Shown: piece by piece, positions 35,620 to 45,075 of the stretch
How the letters are laid out: each line of letters starts with the position of its first letter
Position numbering within the stretch: the stretch's first letter is position 1
Assembly (NCBI RefSeq): GCF_003696315.1
Contig: NZ_RFFN01000004.1
Span: 62,001-126,000 of the forward strand
DNA from: Pseudomonas songnenensis
GTDB taxonomy: Bacteria; Pseudomonadota; Gammaproteobacteria; Pseudomonadales; Pseudomonadaceae
Length of the DNA stretch: 64,000 bases
Direction of reading: 5' to 3'
Made by a program: the position numbers and the translations under genes
Notes under the pieces: model-generated
What the model saw: only the letters and a program-made list of their open reading frames with translations
Database searches by the model: none
Told to the model about the DNA's origin: nothing

Positions 35620-36510
35620 TCAGGTGTCCTTGCGGTACTGATTGATGATCGCCGAGAAGTCCAGGCCGCCATGACCCTGGGCACTGAAGCTCTGGTAGAG
35701 CTGCTGGGCGAGGGCGCCGAGGATCACCGGCTGGCGCACCTGCTTGGCGGCCTCGGTGGCCAGGCCCAGGTCCTTGAGCATCAGGTCGCTGCCGAAGCCG
35801 CCGCTGTAACCGCGGGAGGCCGGTACGTTGTCCAGCACGCCGGGGAAGGGGTTGTAGGTATCCGAGCTCCAGCAGCGGCCGCTGGAGGTGTTGATCACGC
35901 CGGCCAGGGTCTTGGCATCCATGCCCAGCGCGACGCCCAGCGCCATCGCCTCGGCGACGCCGATCATGGAGATGCCCAGCAGCATGTTGTTGGCGACCTT
36001 GGCCACCTGGCCGTTGCCGGCTGCACCGCAGTGCACGATGTTCTTGCCCATGGCCGCGAGGATCGGTTGTGCACGATCGAAGTCCGCATCGCTGCCACCG
36101 ACCATGAAGGTCAGGGTGCCGGCTGCTGCACCGCCGGTGCCGCCGGAGACCGGTGCGTCGAGCATCGGGTTGCCATGCTCGGCGGCGGCCTTGGCCACTT
36201 CGCGGGCGCTGTGCGGATCGATGGTGGAGCAGTCGATCAGCATCACACCGGCACGGCTGCTGGCGATCAGGCCGTTCTCGCCCAGGTACACGCTCTTCAC
36301 ATGGGCGGCGGCCGGCAGCATGGTGATGATCAGTTCGGCGTTGCCCTGGGCGATGGCGGTCGGGGAGTCGACCGGCAGCGCGCCGGCGCCGACCAGGTTT
36401 TCGACGGCCGCGGCGTTGAGGTCGAAGACGCTGAGCTGGTGGCCTGCCTTGAGCAGGTTGTGGGCCATGGGCGCGCCCATGTTGCCCAGGCCGATGAATC
36501 CGATATGCAT
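35620..36510 (-). CDS. mmsB: 3-hydroxyisobutyrate dehydrogenase MmsB
   Basis: A 296-aa NAD-dependent beta-hydroxyacid dehydrogenase. The Rossmann motif GLGNMGAPMAHNLLKAGH is at residues about 6-23, the substrate motif DAPVSGGTGGAAAGTL at about 117-132 and the catalytic Lys in GNGQVAKVANNMLL near 170. It oxidises 3-hydroxyisobutyrate to methylmalonate semialdehyde, the MmsA substrate. GAGGAAA precedes the ATG, with a CA-motif just upstream. Confidence 0.95.
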   Translation of the reverse strand: MHIGFIGLGNMGAPMAHNLLKAGHQLSVFDLNAAAVENLVGAGALPVDSPTAIAQGNAELIITMLPAAAHVKSVYLGENGLIASSRAGVMLIDCSTIDPHSAREVAKAAAEHGNPMLDAPVSGGTGGAAAGTLTFMVGGSDADFDRAQPILAAMGKNIVHCGAAGNGQVAKVANNMLLGISMIGVAEAMALGVALGMDAKTLAGVINTSSGRCWSSDTYNPFPGVLDNVPASRGYSGGFGSDLMLKDLGLATEAAKQVRQPVILGALAQQLYQSFSAQGHGGLDFSAIINQYRKDT

Positions 36511-36522
36511 GGCGTGTTTCCT

Positions 36523-36533
36523 CTTGTTGTTAT
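36523..36533 (-). promoter_or_regulatory. Hfq/Crc CA-motif in mmsB leader
   Basis: On the minus strand ATAACAACAAG runs straight into the Shine-Dalgarno GAGGAAA of mmsB, in the 36-nt gap after the enoyl-CoA hydratase gene. Confidence 0.68.
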
Positions 36534-36546
36534 GGCCAGATGCGGC

Positions 36547-37320
36547 TTAGCGATTGGTGAACTCAGGCTTGCGCTTCTCGCTGAACGCGGCCATGCCTTC
36601 CTTCTGGTCGGCAGTGGCGAACACCGCGTGGAACACACGACGCTCGAAGCGGATGCCTTCGGCCAGCGTGGTCTCGAAGGCGCGGTTGACGCTTTCCTTG
36701 ATCATCATGGTGGCCGGCAGGGATTTCTCGGCGATCACCCGGGCGGCCTTGAGGGTTTCCTCCAGCAGGGCGTCGGCCGGGAACACACGGGCGACGAGGC
36801 CGGCGCGCTCGGCTTCGGCGGCGTCCATCTGGCGACCGGTCAGGCACATGTCCATCGCCTTGGCCTTGCCCACTGCGCGGGTCAGGCGTTGGGTGCCGCC
36901 AATGCCCGGCAGCACGCCGAGGTTGACTTCCGGTTGGCCGAAACGCGCGTTGTCGGCGGCGAAGATCATGTCGCAAAGCAATGCCAGCTCGCAGCCGCCA
37001 CCCAGGGCGTAACCGGCGACGGCGGCAATCAGCGGCTTGCGGCGCGTGGCGATGCGGTCGGCTTCGGCGAACAGATCGTCGAGATAGACCTGCGGGTAGG
37101 ACAGCTCGGCCATTTCCTTGATGTCGGCGCCGGCGGCGAACGCCTTGGCCGAGCCGGTGAGCACGATGCAACCGATCTGCGGATCGGCCTCGAGCTGGCC
37201 CAGGGCCTGGTTCAGTTCGCTGATCAGCTGCGCATTGAGCGCGTTGAGCGCCTGCGGCCGGTTTAGGGTGATCAGCGCAACGCGCTCCTGGATGTCGACG
37301 AGCAGGGTTTCGAATGTCAT
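36547..37320 (-). CDS. Enoyl-CoA hydratase
   Basis: A 257-aa crotonase-family hydratase. The oxyanion motif [14 protein letters not shown] is at residues about 60-73. Both catalytic Glu are present, in [11 protein letters not shown] (about 110) and [13 protein letters not shown] (about 130). In this operon it most likely hydrates methacrylyl-CoA to 3-hydroxyisobutyryl-CoA. It could also serve the plus-strand arm, which lacks a hydratase. The start ATG at 37320 ([12 protein letters not shown]) matches family N-termini; it lies 47 nt after mmsA. Confidence 0.94.
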   Translation of the reverse strand: MTFETLLVDIQERVALITLNRPQALNALNAQLISELNQALGQLEADPQIGCIVLTGSAKAFAAGADIKEMAELSYPQVYLDDLFAEADRIATRRKPLIAAVAGYALGGGCELALLCDMIFAADNARFGQPEVNLGVLPGIGGTQRLTRAVGKAKAMDMCLTGRQMDAAEAERAGLVARVFPADALLEETLKAARVIAEKSLPATMMIKESVNRAFETTLAEGIRFERRVFHAVFATADQKEGMAAFSEKRKPEFTNR

Positions 37321-37367
37321 TTCAGCGTCCTTGAGGGCCGGCGCGTCCGCCGGCCCGGTGGGTGATG

Positions 37368-38879
<1,512 letters not shown>

Positions 38880-38902
38880 AAGGCTCTCCGCCTGAGAAGG
38901 CA

Positions 38903-38915
38903 CTGTTGTTGTTAT
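38903..38915 (-). promoter_or_regulatory. Hfq/Crc CA-motif in mmsA leader
   Basis: On the minus strand ATAACAACAACAG lies 23 nt upstream of the mmsA start, before the Shine-Dalgarno GGAGAG. It is the leader motif of the whole valine operon. Confidence 0.66.
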
Positions 38916-38946
38916 GGCTCGCGGACGGCTGCGACCAGTTGCACCG

Positions 38947-38996
38947 AATGTAGCAATGCAAAAAACCACATTACAATGCGATCGACTGCAGAGTCG
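38947..38996. promoter_or_regulatory. mmsA promoter candidate and LysR-type operator
   Basis: On the minus strand TTGTAA (38971-38976) and TACATT (38947-38952), with an 18-bp spacer, resemble a sigma-70 promoter whose transcript would carry the CA-motif. Upstream of it CGACT-GCAG-AGTCG (38983-38996) is a short palindrome suitable as a binding site for the divergently encoded LysR protein. Both are pattern matches only. Confidence 0.4.
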
Positions 38997-39035
38997 CTCT
39001 GCATAAATGCACAGGGGCTAATGGAGGCTTCAACC

Positions 39036-39926
39036 ATGGACTGGGACAATCTGCGCTATTTCCTCGAGGTCGCCCGAGCGGGGCGGCTGACGACCGCGGC
39101 GCGCCGGCTCGCCGTGGACCACACCACCGTGTCCCGTCGTTTGCAGGCGCTGGAAAAAAGCATGGGCCTGCAGCTGTTCCTGCGCGAGCCGGGTGGCTAC
39201 AAGCTCACCGAAGCCGGGCGCAACCTGCTGCCGCGAGTGGAAGCGATGGAAAGCGCCAGCGTGGCCATCGAGCATTCGTTGCCGAGCATGGGTGATGGCC
39301 TTTCCGGGCAGGTACGCATCGGCGCCACCGAGGGTTACGGCACGGTGATGCTCGCCGGCCAGCTCACCGGGCTCAGCCGGCGCTATCCGCACCTGAACAT
39401 CGACCTGCTGGCGCTGCCGCGCGCGGTGCGCCTGTCGCGTCACGAGGCGGACATCGTCATCACCCTGGAACGCCCGGAGCGCGGGCCGTTCATCATCACC
39501 CGGCTGACCGACTACGTGCTGCGGCTGTATGCCTCGCCGGCGTATCTCGACGAACACCCGCCGATCCGCAGCCGCGAGGATCTGGCAGAGCACCGCTTCG
39601 TCAGCTACGTGGATGACCTGCTGTTCAGCAAGGAGCTGCTGTTTCTCGATGGCATCGCCGACGCCCGCTCCATCGGCCTGCGCAGTACCAGCCTGCTGGC
39701 GCAGCAGGAAGCGGTGGCGATGGGGGCGGGAATCGCGATCCTGCCGGCGTTTTCCGCCGACGCCGATCCGCGGTTGCGACTGCTGCTGCCGGAGGAGGTC
39801 AGCTTTACCCGCACCTTCTGGATGCTGATGCCGATCGAGTTCAAGGACCTGGCGCGCATGCGCACGACCTGGGATTACCTGAAGGAAATGGCGCAGCAGA
39901 ACCAGGGCCGACTGCTGGGCCAGTAG
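39036..39926 (+). CDS. LysR-family transcriptional regulator
   Basis: A 296-aa regulator. The N-terminal winged helix (MDWDNLRYFLEVARAGRLTT, ARRLAVDHTTVSRRLQALE; residues 1-60) is followed by a LysR substrate-binding domain. GGAGG at 39023-39027 fixes the start at 39036; an ATG 15 nt upstream is inside that Shine-Dalgarno sequence. It is divergent from mmsA with a 156-bp shared region, so it is the likely local regulator. P. aeruginosa mmsAB is instead controlled by an AraC-type MmsR. Confidence 0.93.
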   Translation: MDWDNLRYFLEVARAGRLTTAARRLAVDHTTVSRRLQALEKSMGLQLFLREPGGYKLTEAGRNLLPRVEAMESASVAIEHSLPSMGDGLSGQVRIGATEGYGTVMLAGQLTGLSRRYPHLNIDLLALPRAVRLSRHEADIVITLERPERGPFIITRLTDYVLRLYASPAYLDEHPPIRSREDLAEHRFVSYVDDLLFSKELLFLDGIADARSIGLRSTSLLAQQEAVAMGAGIAILPAFSADADPRLRLLLPEEVSFTRTFWMLMPIEFKDLARMRTTWDYLKEMAQQNQGRLLGQ

Positions 39927-40049
39927 TTATCGCTGGCCGAGCTGTCCAGAGAATCAGGGCGGCGCCGCGAGAGCGCCGGGAGCTTTACGCTTCAGCCGTG
40001 TATGGCAGTTATGCGCAGGCGGCACATCATCGAGGCGCCGCCCGGTCGA

Positions 40050-40403
40050 TCAGACGCGCGGCGTGGTGCGGCTTTCGTTCCCCATGGGGGTGGAGTCCGG
40101 CATCTGTACGCTGGTATCGGTGAAGTCCGAACTGTGCACTTCGGAATCCATCGGCATATGGCTGTAGCGCTGGCTTGGCAGTGCCGGTTTCGCTTCCATC
40201 TCGGTCAACAGGCGCTTGCCCTCGCAACGGCCGCTGATGCCGCGGGCCAGGGCCATGCCGCCCATTGCCAGCTCGGCCAGACCGAAAATTCCGCCACGAC
40301 GCAGCCCTTTGCCCATCAACACCAGGCCGCCGGCCAGCGAGGCGGCGCGTTCCCAGCCGTGGACGTTCTGTGGGGCGGATTTGGCGAACATTTGCTTGAT
40401 CAT
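40050..40403 (-). CDS. DUF2892 (YgaP-like) transmembrane protein
   Basis: A 117-aa protein. The first ~65 residues match DUF2892: NVHGWERAASLAGGLVLMGKG, then GLAELAMGGMALARGISGRC, two hydrophobic hairpin segments at about 17-33 and 42-57. The C-terminal ~50 residues are hydrophilic and Met/Ser/Thr/Asp-rich without a recognisable domain. It starts at 40403 and is divergent from kdpF. The function of the family is unknown. Confidence 0.82.
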   Translation of the reverse strand: MIKQMFAKSAPQNVHGWERAASLAGGLVLMGKGLRRGGIFGLAELAMGGMALARGISGRCEGKRLLTEMEAKPALPSQRYSHMPMDSEVHSSDFTDTSVQMPDSTPMGNESRTTPRV

Positions 40404-40495
40404 GACGCGGCATCCTCTATGCAGGTGGTTTATAGATGACTGCGGCGTGCGGGTAGCGTTCCGGTCCGAGCGGCGGCGCAAGACCAACGTCAGAA

Positions 40496-40518
40496 TTTAC
40501 GGTTTTTTTACGCCCCCT
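40496..40518 (+). promoter_or_regulatory. KdpE operator candidate upstream of kdpF
   Basis: TTTACGGTTTTTTTACGC followed by CCCCT closely resembles the T-tract KdpE-binding sequence known upstream of E. coli kdpFABC (TTTATAC, T-run, ACACCCC). It lies about 80 bp before kdpF, a good activator distance. The similarity was judged from memory, and binding is inferred. Confidence 0.7.
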
Positions 40519-40599
40519 GACCGGTAACACAATCGAATCTTTACGCCGGCTGCCTCGAGACTCCGTACACGCATTGACGCGTCATACGGAGCATTACCC

Positions 40600-40689
40600 A
40601 TGACTATCCTCGACGGGCTCGCACTGGGCCTGGCCATCCTTCTCTTCTTCTACCTGCTGGCTGCGCTGTTGCGCGCCGAACGTAGTTAG
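40600..40689 (+). CDS. kdpF: K+-transporting ATPase subunit KdpF
   Basis: A 29-residue single-helix peptide (MTILDGLALGLAILLFFYLL, then AALLRAERS) that stabilises the KdpFABC complex in the inner membrane. The composition and position, 8 nt before kdpA, are diagnostic. It is too short for most gene finders. Confidence 0.9.
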   Translation: MTILDGLALGLAILLFFYLLAALLRAERS

Positions 40690-40697
40690 GAGGCCGC

Positions 40698-42398
40698 ATG
40701 CACGCCAACGACTACTGGCTGATCGCGGCGTTCTTCATCCTCGTGCTGGCGCCAGCACCCTGGCTCGGGCGCTATCTGTACCGTGCAATGGAGGGCGAAC
40801 GCACCTGGCTGACACCTGTATTCCAGCCGGTCGAGCGGCTGTGTTATCGCATTGCCGGTATTGATCAGGAGCGCGAACAGAACTGGATGAGCTACTGCCT
40901 GGCACTGCTCGGGCTGACTGCGCTCAGCCTCCTGGGTCTGCTTTCGATGCTGATGCTGCAGGGGCAGCTTCCGCTGAATCCGCAGCAGCTGCCCGGGCTC
41001 GAATGGCACCTGGCGCTGAACACGGCAGTGAGCTTCGTCACCAACACCAACTGGCAGGCCTATAGCGGTGAGGCACAGCTCAGCTATTTCAGCCAGATGC
41101 TGGGTCTGGGTGTGCAGAACTTCGTCAGCCCGGCGGTCGGCCTGGCGGTGCTGGTGGTGTTCTGCCGCGCACTGTCGCGCCGCAATGCGGGTGCAGTCGG
41201 CAATTTCTGTGTCGATATGACCCGCGCGGTGCTGTACGGGCTGCTGCCGTTCAGCCTGATCCTGGCGCTGCTGCTGGTGTGGCAGGGCGTGCCGCAAAGC
41301 CTGGCGGAATACGCGCAGGTGGTGACGCTGCAGGGCGGCGAGCAGAGCATTCCACTGGGGCCGGCAGCCAGCCAGATCGCGATCAAACAGCTGGGCACCA
41401 ACGGCGGCGGCTTCTTCGGTGTCAATTCGGCTCACCCGTTCGAGAATCCGACAGCCTGGAGCAACCTGCTGGAAGTTGCAGCGATCCTGCTGCTGCCGGC
41501 CGCACTGGTATTCATGTTCGGCCACTACGTTCGCGACCTTCGGCAGAGCAGGGCGATTCTGGCCTGCATGCTGGTGCTGTTCTCACTCGGTCTGGGCACG
41601 ACCCTGCTCGCCGAGCATCAGCCCAATCCCGCGTTTGTCGGCATTGCCGTGGAGCAGACAGGGCCGCTGGAAGGCAAGGAAAGCCGTCTGGGCATTGCCG
41701 CCTCGGCGCTATGGGCGACCGTGACCAGCGCGGCTTCGAACGGCTCGGTCAATGCCATGCATGACAGCTTCAGCCCCCTTGGCGGCATGGTGCCGATGTT
41801 CAACATGATGCTGGGCGAGATCGTGTTCGGCGGTGTTGGCGCAGGCTTGTACGGCATGTTGCTGTTCGTGCTGGTCACGGTTTTCCTGGCGGGACTGATG
41901 ATCGGGCGCACACCCGAGTACCTGGGCAAGAAGCTCGAAGCGCGCGAGGTCCGCCTGCTGGTGGCGTCGCTGCTGGTGATGCCGGTGGGTGTGCTGGTGC
42001 TGGCTGCGCTCGGTGTGAGCTTGCCGGGGCCCGCCGCCTCGATCACCAATCCTGGCCCTCATGGGCTGAGCCAGATCCTGTACGCCTATACCTCGGGTAC
42101 CGGCAATAACGGCTCGGCGTTCGCCGGTTTTGGTGCCGGCACGACCTATCACAACCTGATGATCGCGCTCGCCATGCTGCTGGGGCGCTTTGGTTTCATC
42201 CTGCCGGTGCTGGCGATTGCCGGCAGTCTGGCGGCGAAGAACCGCGCACCGCTCGATGCCAACAGCTTTCCCACCCACGGACCGCTGTTCGTGACGCTGT
42301 TGACCCTGGTGATCCTGCTGGTCGGCGGGCTGACATTCCTGCCGGCCCTCGCGCTCGGCCCGCTCGCCGAACACTTCGTCCTGCTGCAAGGCTTCTGA
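40698..42398 (+). CDS. kdpA: K+-transporting ATPase subunit KdpA
   Basis: A 566-aa polytopic subunit that binds and conducts potassium in the high-affinity KdpFABC pump. It has ten predicted membrane helices and four selectivity-filter-like loops, including [14 protein letters not shown] and [18 protein letters not shown] (about residues 233-250). Length and motifs are typical. GGAGG precedes the start. It is in the operon kdpFABCDE. Confidence 0.97.
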   Translation: MHANDYWLIAAFFILVLAPAPWLGRYLYRAMEGERTWLTPVFQPVERLCYRIAGIDQEREQNWMSYCLALLGLTALSLLGLLSMLMLQGQLPLNPQQLPGLEWHLALNTAVSFVTNTNWQAYSGEAQLSYFSQMLGLGVQNFVSPAVGLAVLVVFCRALSRRNAGAVGNFCVDMTRAVLYGLLPFSLILALLLVWQGVPQSLAEYAQVVTLQGGEQSIPLGPAASQIAIKQLGTNGGGFFGVNSAHPFENPTAWSNLLEVAAILLLPAALVFMFGHYVRDLRQSRAILACMLVLFSLGLGTTLLAEHQPNPAFVGIAVEQTGPLEGKESRLGIAASALWATVTSAASNGSVNAMHDSFSPLGGMVPMFNMMLGEIVFGGVGAGLYGMLLFVLVTVFLAGLMIGRTPEYLGKKLEAREVRLLVASLLVMPVGVLVLAALGVSLPGPAASITNPGPHGLSQILYAYTSGTGNNGSAFAGFGAGTTYHNLMIALAMLLGRFGFILPVLAIAGSLAAKNRAPLDANSFPTHGPLFVTLLTLVILLVGGLTFLPALALGPLAEHFVLLQGF

Positions 42399-42409
42399 GG
42401 AGCGTCCTG

Positions 42410-44461
42410 ATGAACGTCCGTCAAACGGCACTCGAAAGTGCCGAGCAACAACCTGCCACATCCTTTGCCGCGCTGTGCAAGCCGGCGCTGCTGCAGGCCC
42501 TGGTCAAACTGGACCCACGCCGGCTCGCCCGATCTCCGGTGATGCTTGTGGTCGAACTCGCCGCTGTAGCGACCACGCTGCTGTGTTTCCTGCCTGACGC
42601 GGCGGTCGGTCGCCCGGTGGCAATACAGATAGCGCTATGGCTGTGGTTCACCGTGCTCTTCGCCAACTTTGCCGAAGCGCTTGCCGAAGGGCGTGGCAAG
42701 GCGCGGGCGGATAGCCTCAAGGCAGGCGTGCAGGGACTCGAAGCGCGCCTGCGCGATGACGATGGCAATTACCGCCAGGTGGCGGCGAGCAGCCTGCGGC
42801 GCGGCGATGTGGTACGGGTCGAGGTCGGCGAGCTGATTCCCGGTGACGGCGAAGTCATCGAAGGCATCGCGGCCGTCAACGAGGCGGCGATCACCGGGGA
42901 GTCTGCACCGGTGATCCGCGAGTCGGGAGGGGATCGCTCGGCCGTTACGGGCAATACCCGCGTGGTGTCCGATTGGCTTTTGGTGCGCATCAGCAGCGAT
43001 CCGGGCGAATCCACACTGGACCGAATGATCGCCCTGGTCGAGGGGGCCAAGCGGCAGAAAACGCCCAACGAGATCGCGCTGGACGTCCTGTTGATCGGGC
43101 TGACGCTGATCTTTCTCGTGGTGGTCGCCACGCTGCAGCCATATGCCCGCTTCGCCGGCGGCGACCTGCCTCTGGTCTTTCTGGTCGCGCTGCTGGTGAC
43201 ATTGATTCCGACGACGATCGGCGGGCTGTTGTCGGCGATCGGCATCGCCGGCATGGATCGTCTGGTGCGGCTCAACGTGATCGCCAAGTCAGGCCGGGCA
43301 GTGGAGGCGGCCGGCGACGTCCAGGTGCTGCTATTGGACAAGACCGGCACCATCACCTTCGGCAACCGGCGCTGCAGCGCAATGGTGAAGGCCCCCGGCA
43401 TTTCCACCACCGAGCTGTCGTATGCGGCATTGCTCTCTTCGCTGGCGGACGACACAGCCGAAGGCAAATCCATCGTGGAATACCTGCGAGCCCTGTCGCC
43501 CATGGCGGAGCCGTCCACACAGAACGTCAGCAATATTCCATTCAGCGCCGAAACCCGTTTATCCGGTGCCGATCATCAGGGCCGCCGCTATCGCAAGGGC
43601 GCCGTAGACGCCGTGCTTGACCATCTCGGCATGACGCGCGAGCAGGTTCCGCCGGTACTGGCACGTGAGGTGGAAAAGATCGCTCAGAGTGGTGGCACGC
43701 CTTTGCTGGTATGCGCCGATGACCGTTTGTTGGGCGCCATCCACCTCAAGGATGTCGTGAAGCCTGGCATACGCGAGCGCTTCGCCGAGCTGCGCCAGCT
43801 GGGCATACGTACGGTGATGGTTACCGGGGACAACCCGCTGACCGCAGCCGCGATCGCAGCCGAGGCGGGGGTCGACGATCTGATCGCCGAAGCGACGCCG
43901 CAGAAGAAATTGCAGCGCATTCGCCAGGAGCAGGCCGAAGGCAAGATGGTCGCCATGTGCGGCGATGGCGCCAATGATGCGCCAGCGCTGGCGCAGGCCG
44001 ATGTCGGCATGGCGATGAACGACGGCACCCAGGCTGCGCGGGAGGCGGCGAATCTGGTCGATCTGGACTCCGATCCGACCAAGCTGCTCGACGTGGTTCA
44101 GGTGGGCAAGCAGCTGCTGGTGACACGGGGCGCGCTGACGACCTTTTCGATCGCCAACGACGTGGCGAAGTACTTCGCCATCCTGCCGGCATTGTTCATC
44201 GGCATCTATCCGCAGCTCTTTGCACTGAACCTGATGCAGCTGCACAGCCCGGAGAGCGCAATCCTGTCGGCGATCATATTCAACGCGCTGATCATCGTCG
44301 TCCTGATCCCGCTGGCGCTGCGTGGCGTACGCATCAAGGCGGCCGACGCAGCCAGCCTGCTACGGCGCAACCTGTTGATCTACGGACTGGGTGGGCTACT
44401 GGCGCCGTTCGTTGGGATCAAGCTGATCGATCTGCTCCTGACCGCGACTGGTCTGGTCTGA
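42410..44461 (+). CDS. kdpB: K+-transporting ATPase ATP-binding subunit KdpB
   Basis: A 683-aa P-type (P1A) ATPase subunit. The actuator motif TGES is in [10 protein letters not shown] (about residues 162-171), the phosphorylation site [12 protein letters not shown] has Asp310, and the hinge reads [15 protein letters not shown]. It has seven membrane helices. It starts 11 nt after kdpA. It energises potassium transport through KdpA. Confidence 0.97.
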   Translation: MNVRQTALESAEQQPATSFAALCKPALLQALVKLDPRRLARSPVMLVVELAAVATTLLCFLPDAAVGRPVAIQIALWLWFTVLFANFAEALAEGRGKARADSLKAGVQGLEARLRDDDGNYRQVAASSLRRGDVVRVEVGELIPGDGEVIEGIAAVNEAAITGESAPVIRESGGDRSAVTGNTRVVSDWLLVRISSDPGESTLDRMIALVEGAKRQKTPNEIALDVLLIGLTLIFLVVVATLQPYARFAGGDLPLVFLVALLVTLIPTTIGGLLSAIGIAGMDRLVRLNVIAKSGRAVEAAGDVQVLLLDKTGTITFGNRRCSAMVKAPGISTTELSYAALLSSLADDTAEGKSIVEYLRALSPMAEPSTQNVSNIPFSAETRLSGADHQGRRYRKGAVDAVLDHLGMTREQVPPVLAREVEKIAQSGGTPLLVCADDRLLGAIHLKDVVKPGIRERFAELRQLGIRTVMVTGDNPLTAAAIAAEAGVDDLIAEATPQKKLQRIRQEQAEGKMVAMCGDGANDAPALAQADVGMAMNDGTQAAREAANLVDLDSDPTKLLDVVQVGKQLLVTRGALTTFSIANDVAKYFAILPALFIGIYPQLFALNLMQLHSPESAILSAIIFNALIIVVLIPLALRGVRIKAADAASLLRRNLLIYGLGGLLAPFVGIKLIDLLLTATGLV

Positions 44462-44466
44462 ATCCC

Positions 44467-44487
44467 GCCGCGCCTCACTGGCGCGGC
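44467..44487 (+). repeat. Intercistronic hairpin between kdpB and kdpC
   Basis: GCCGCGCC (44467-44474) pairs with GGCGCGGC (44480-44487) around a 5-nt loop, 5 nt after the kdpB stop and 13 nt before the kdpC start. It might protect the upstream mRNA or partly terminate, setting subunit ratios. Confidence 0.55.
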
Positions 44488-44500
44488 TTCTGGAGATGAA

Positions 44501-45070
44501 ATGATGCTCAAACAACTTCGTCCGGCGTTCGTCCTGCTGGTCCTGATGACCCTGATCACAGGGGGCGCTTATCCGCTGCTGGTCACGGCTGTGGCGCAGC
44601 TCGCCTTTGCCGAACAGGCCAACGGCAGCCTCGTTCGTGATGCCAGCGGCCAGGTGCGTGGCAGCAGCCTGCTGGCCCAGCGTTTCGAAGGCGTGCAGTG
44701 GTTCCATCCGCGCCCCTCGGCGGGGGACTACGAGACGGTGGCCAGCGGTGCCAGCAACCTGGCACCCAGTAACCCGGAACTGGCGGATCAGGTCCGTGCG
44801 CGGGTAATCGAATGGGCTGGCAGCCCTACGAAGCCGGTGCCCATGGAGTTGGTGACGACTTCGGCCAGTGGGCTCGACCCACACCTGACCCTGGCTGCCG
44901 CCCGTTTCCAGGCCTCACGGGTGGCGGCGGCTCGGGGCATCCAGCCCGAGCGTCTGGAGCGCTTGCTGATCGAACACCTGGAAGCCCCTCTGGTGGGACC
45001 CGCTGTGGTCAACGTGCTGGCTCTGAATCTTGCATTGGCTGACAATCGCCTGCCTGCCCCCAGCGAGTGA
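44501..45070 (+). CDS. kdpC: K+-transporting ATPase subunit KdpC
   Basis: A 189-aa subunit with one N-terminal membrane helix ([22 protein letters not shown]) and a periplasmic domain containing the family signatures [21 protein letters not shown] and [10 protein letters not shown]. Two consecutive ATGs occur at 44501 and 44504; GGAGA at 44492 is better spaced for the second. It supports assembly of the pump. Confidence 0.95.
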   Translation: MMLKQLRPAFVLLVLMTLITGGAYPLLVTAVAQLAFAEQANGSLVRDASGQVRGSSLLAQRFEGVQWFHPRPSAGDYETVASGASNLAPSNPELADQVRARVIEWAGSPTKPVPMELVTTSASGLDPHLTLAAARFQASRVAAARGIQPERLERLLIEHLEAPLVGPAVVNVLALNLALADNRLPAPSE

Positions 45071-45075
45071 TGTGA

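Noticed and set aside
39035..39926. Calling the LysR gene mmsR.
   Set aside because: The characterised MmsR of P. aeruginosa is AraC-type. Only the position suggests control of mmsA here.
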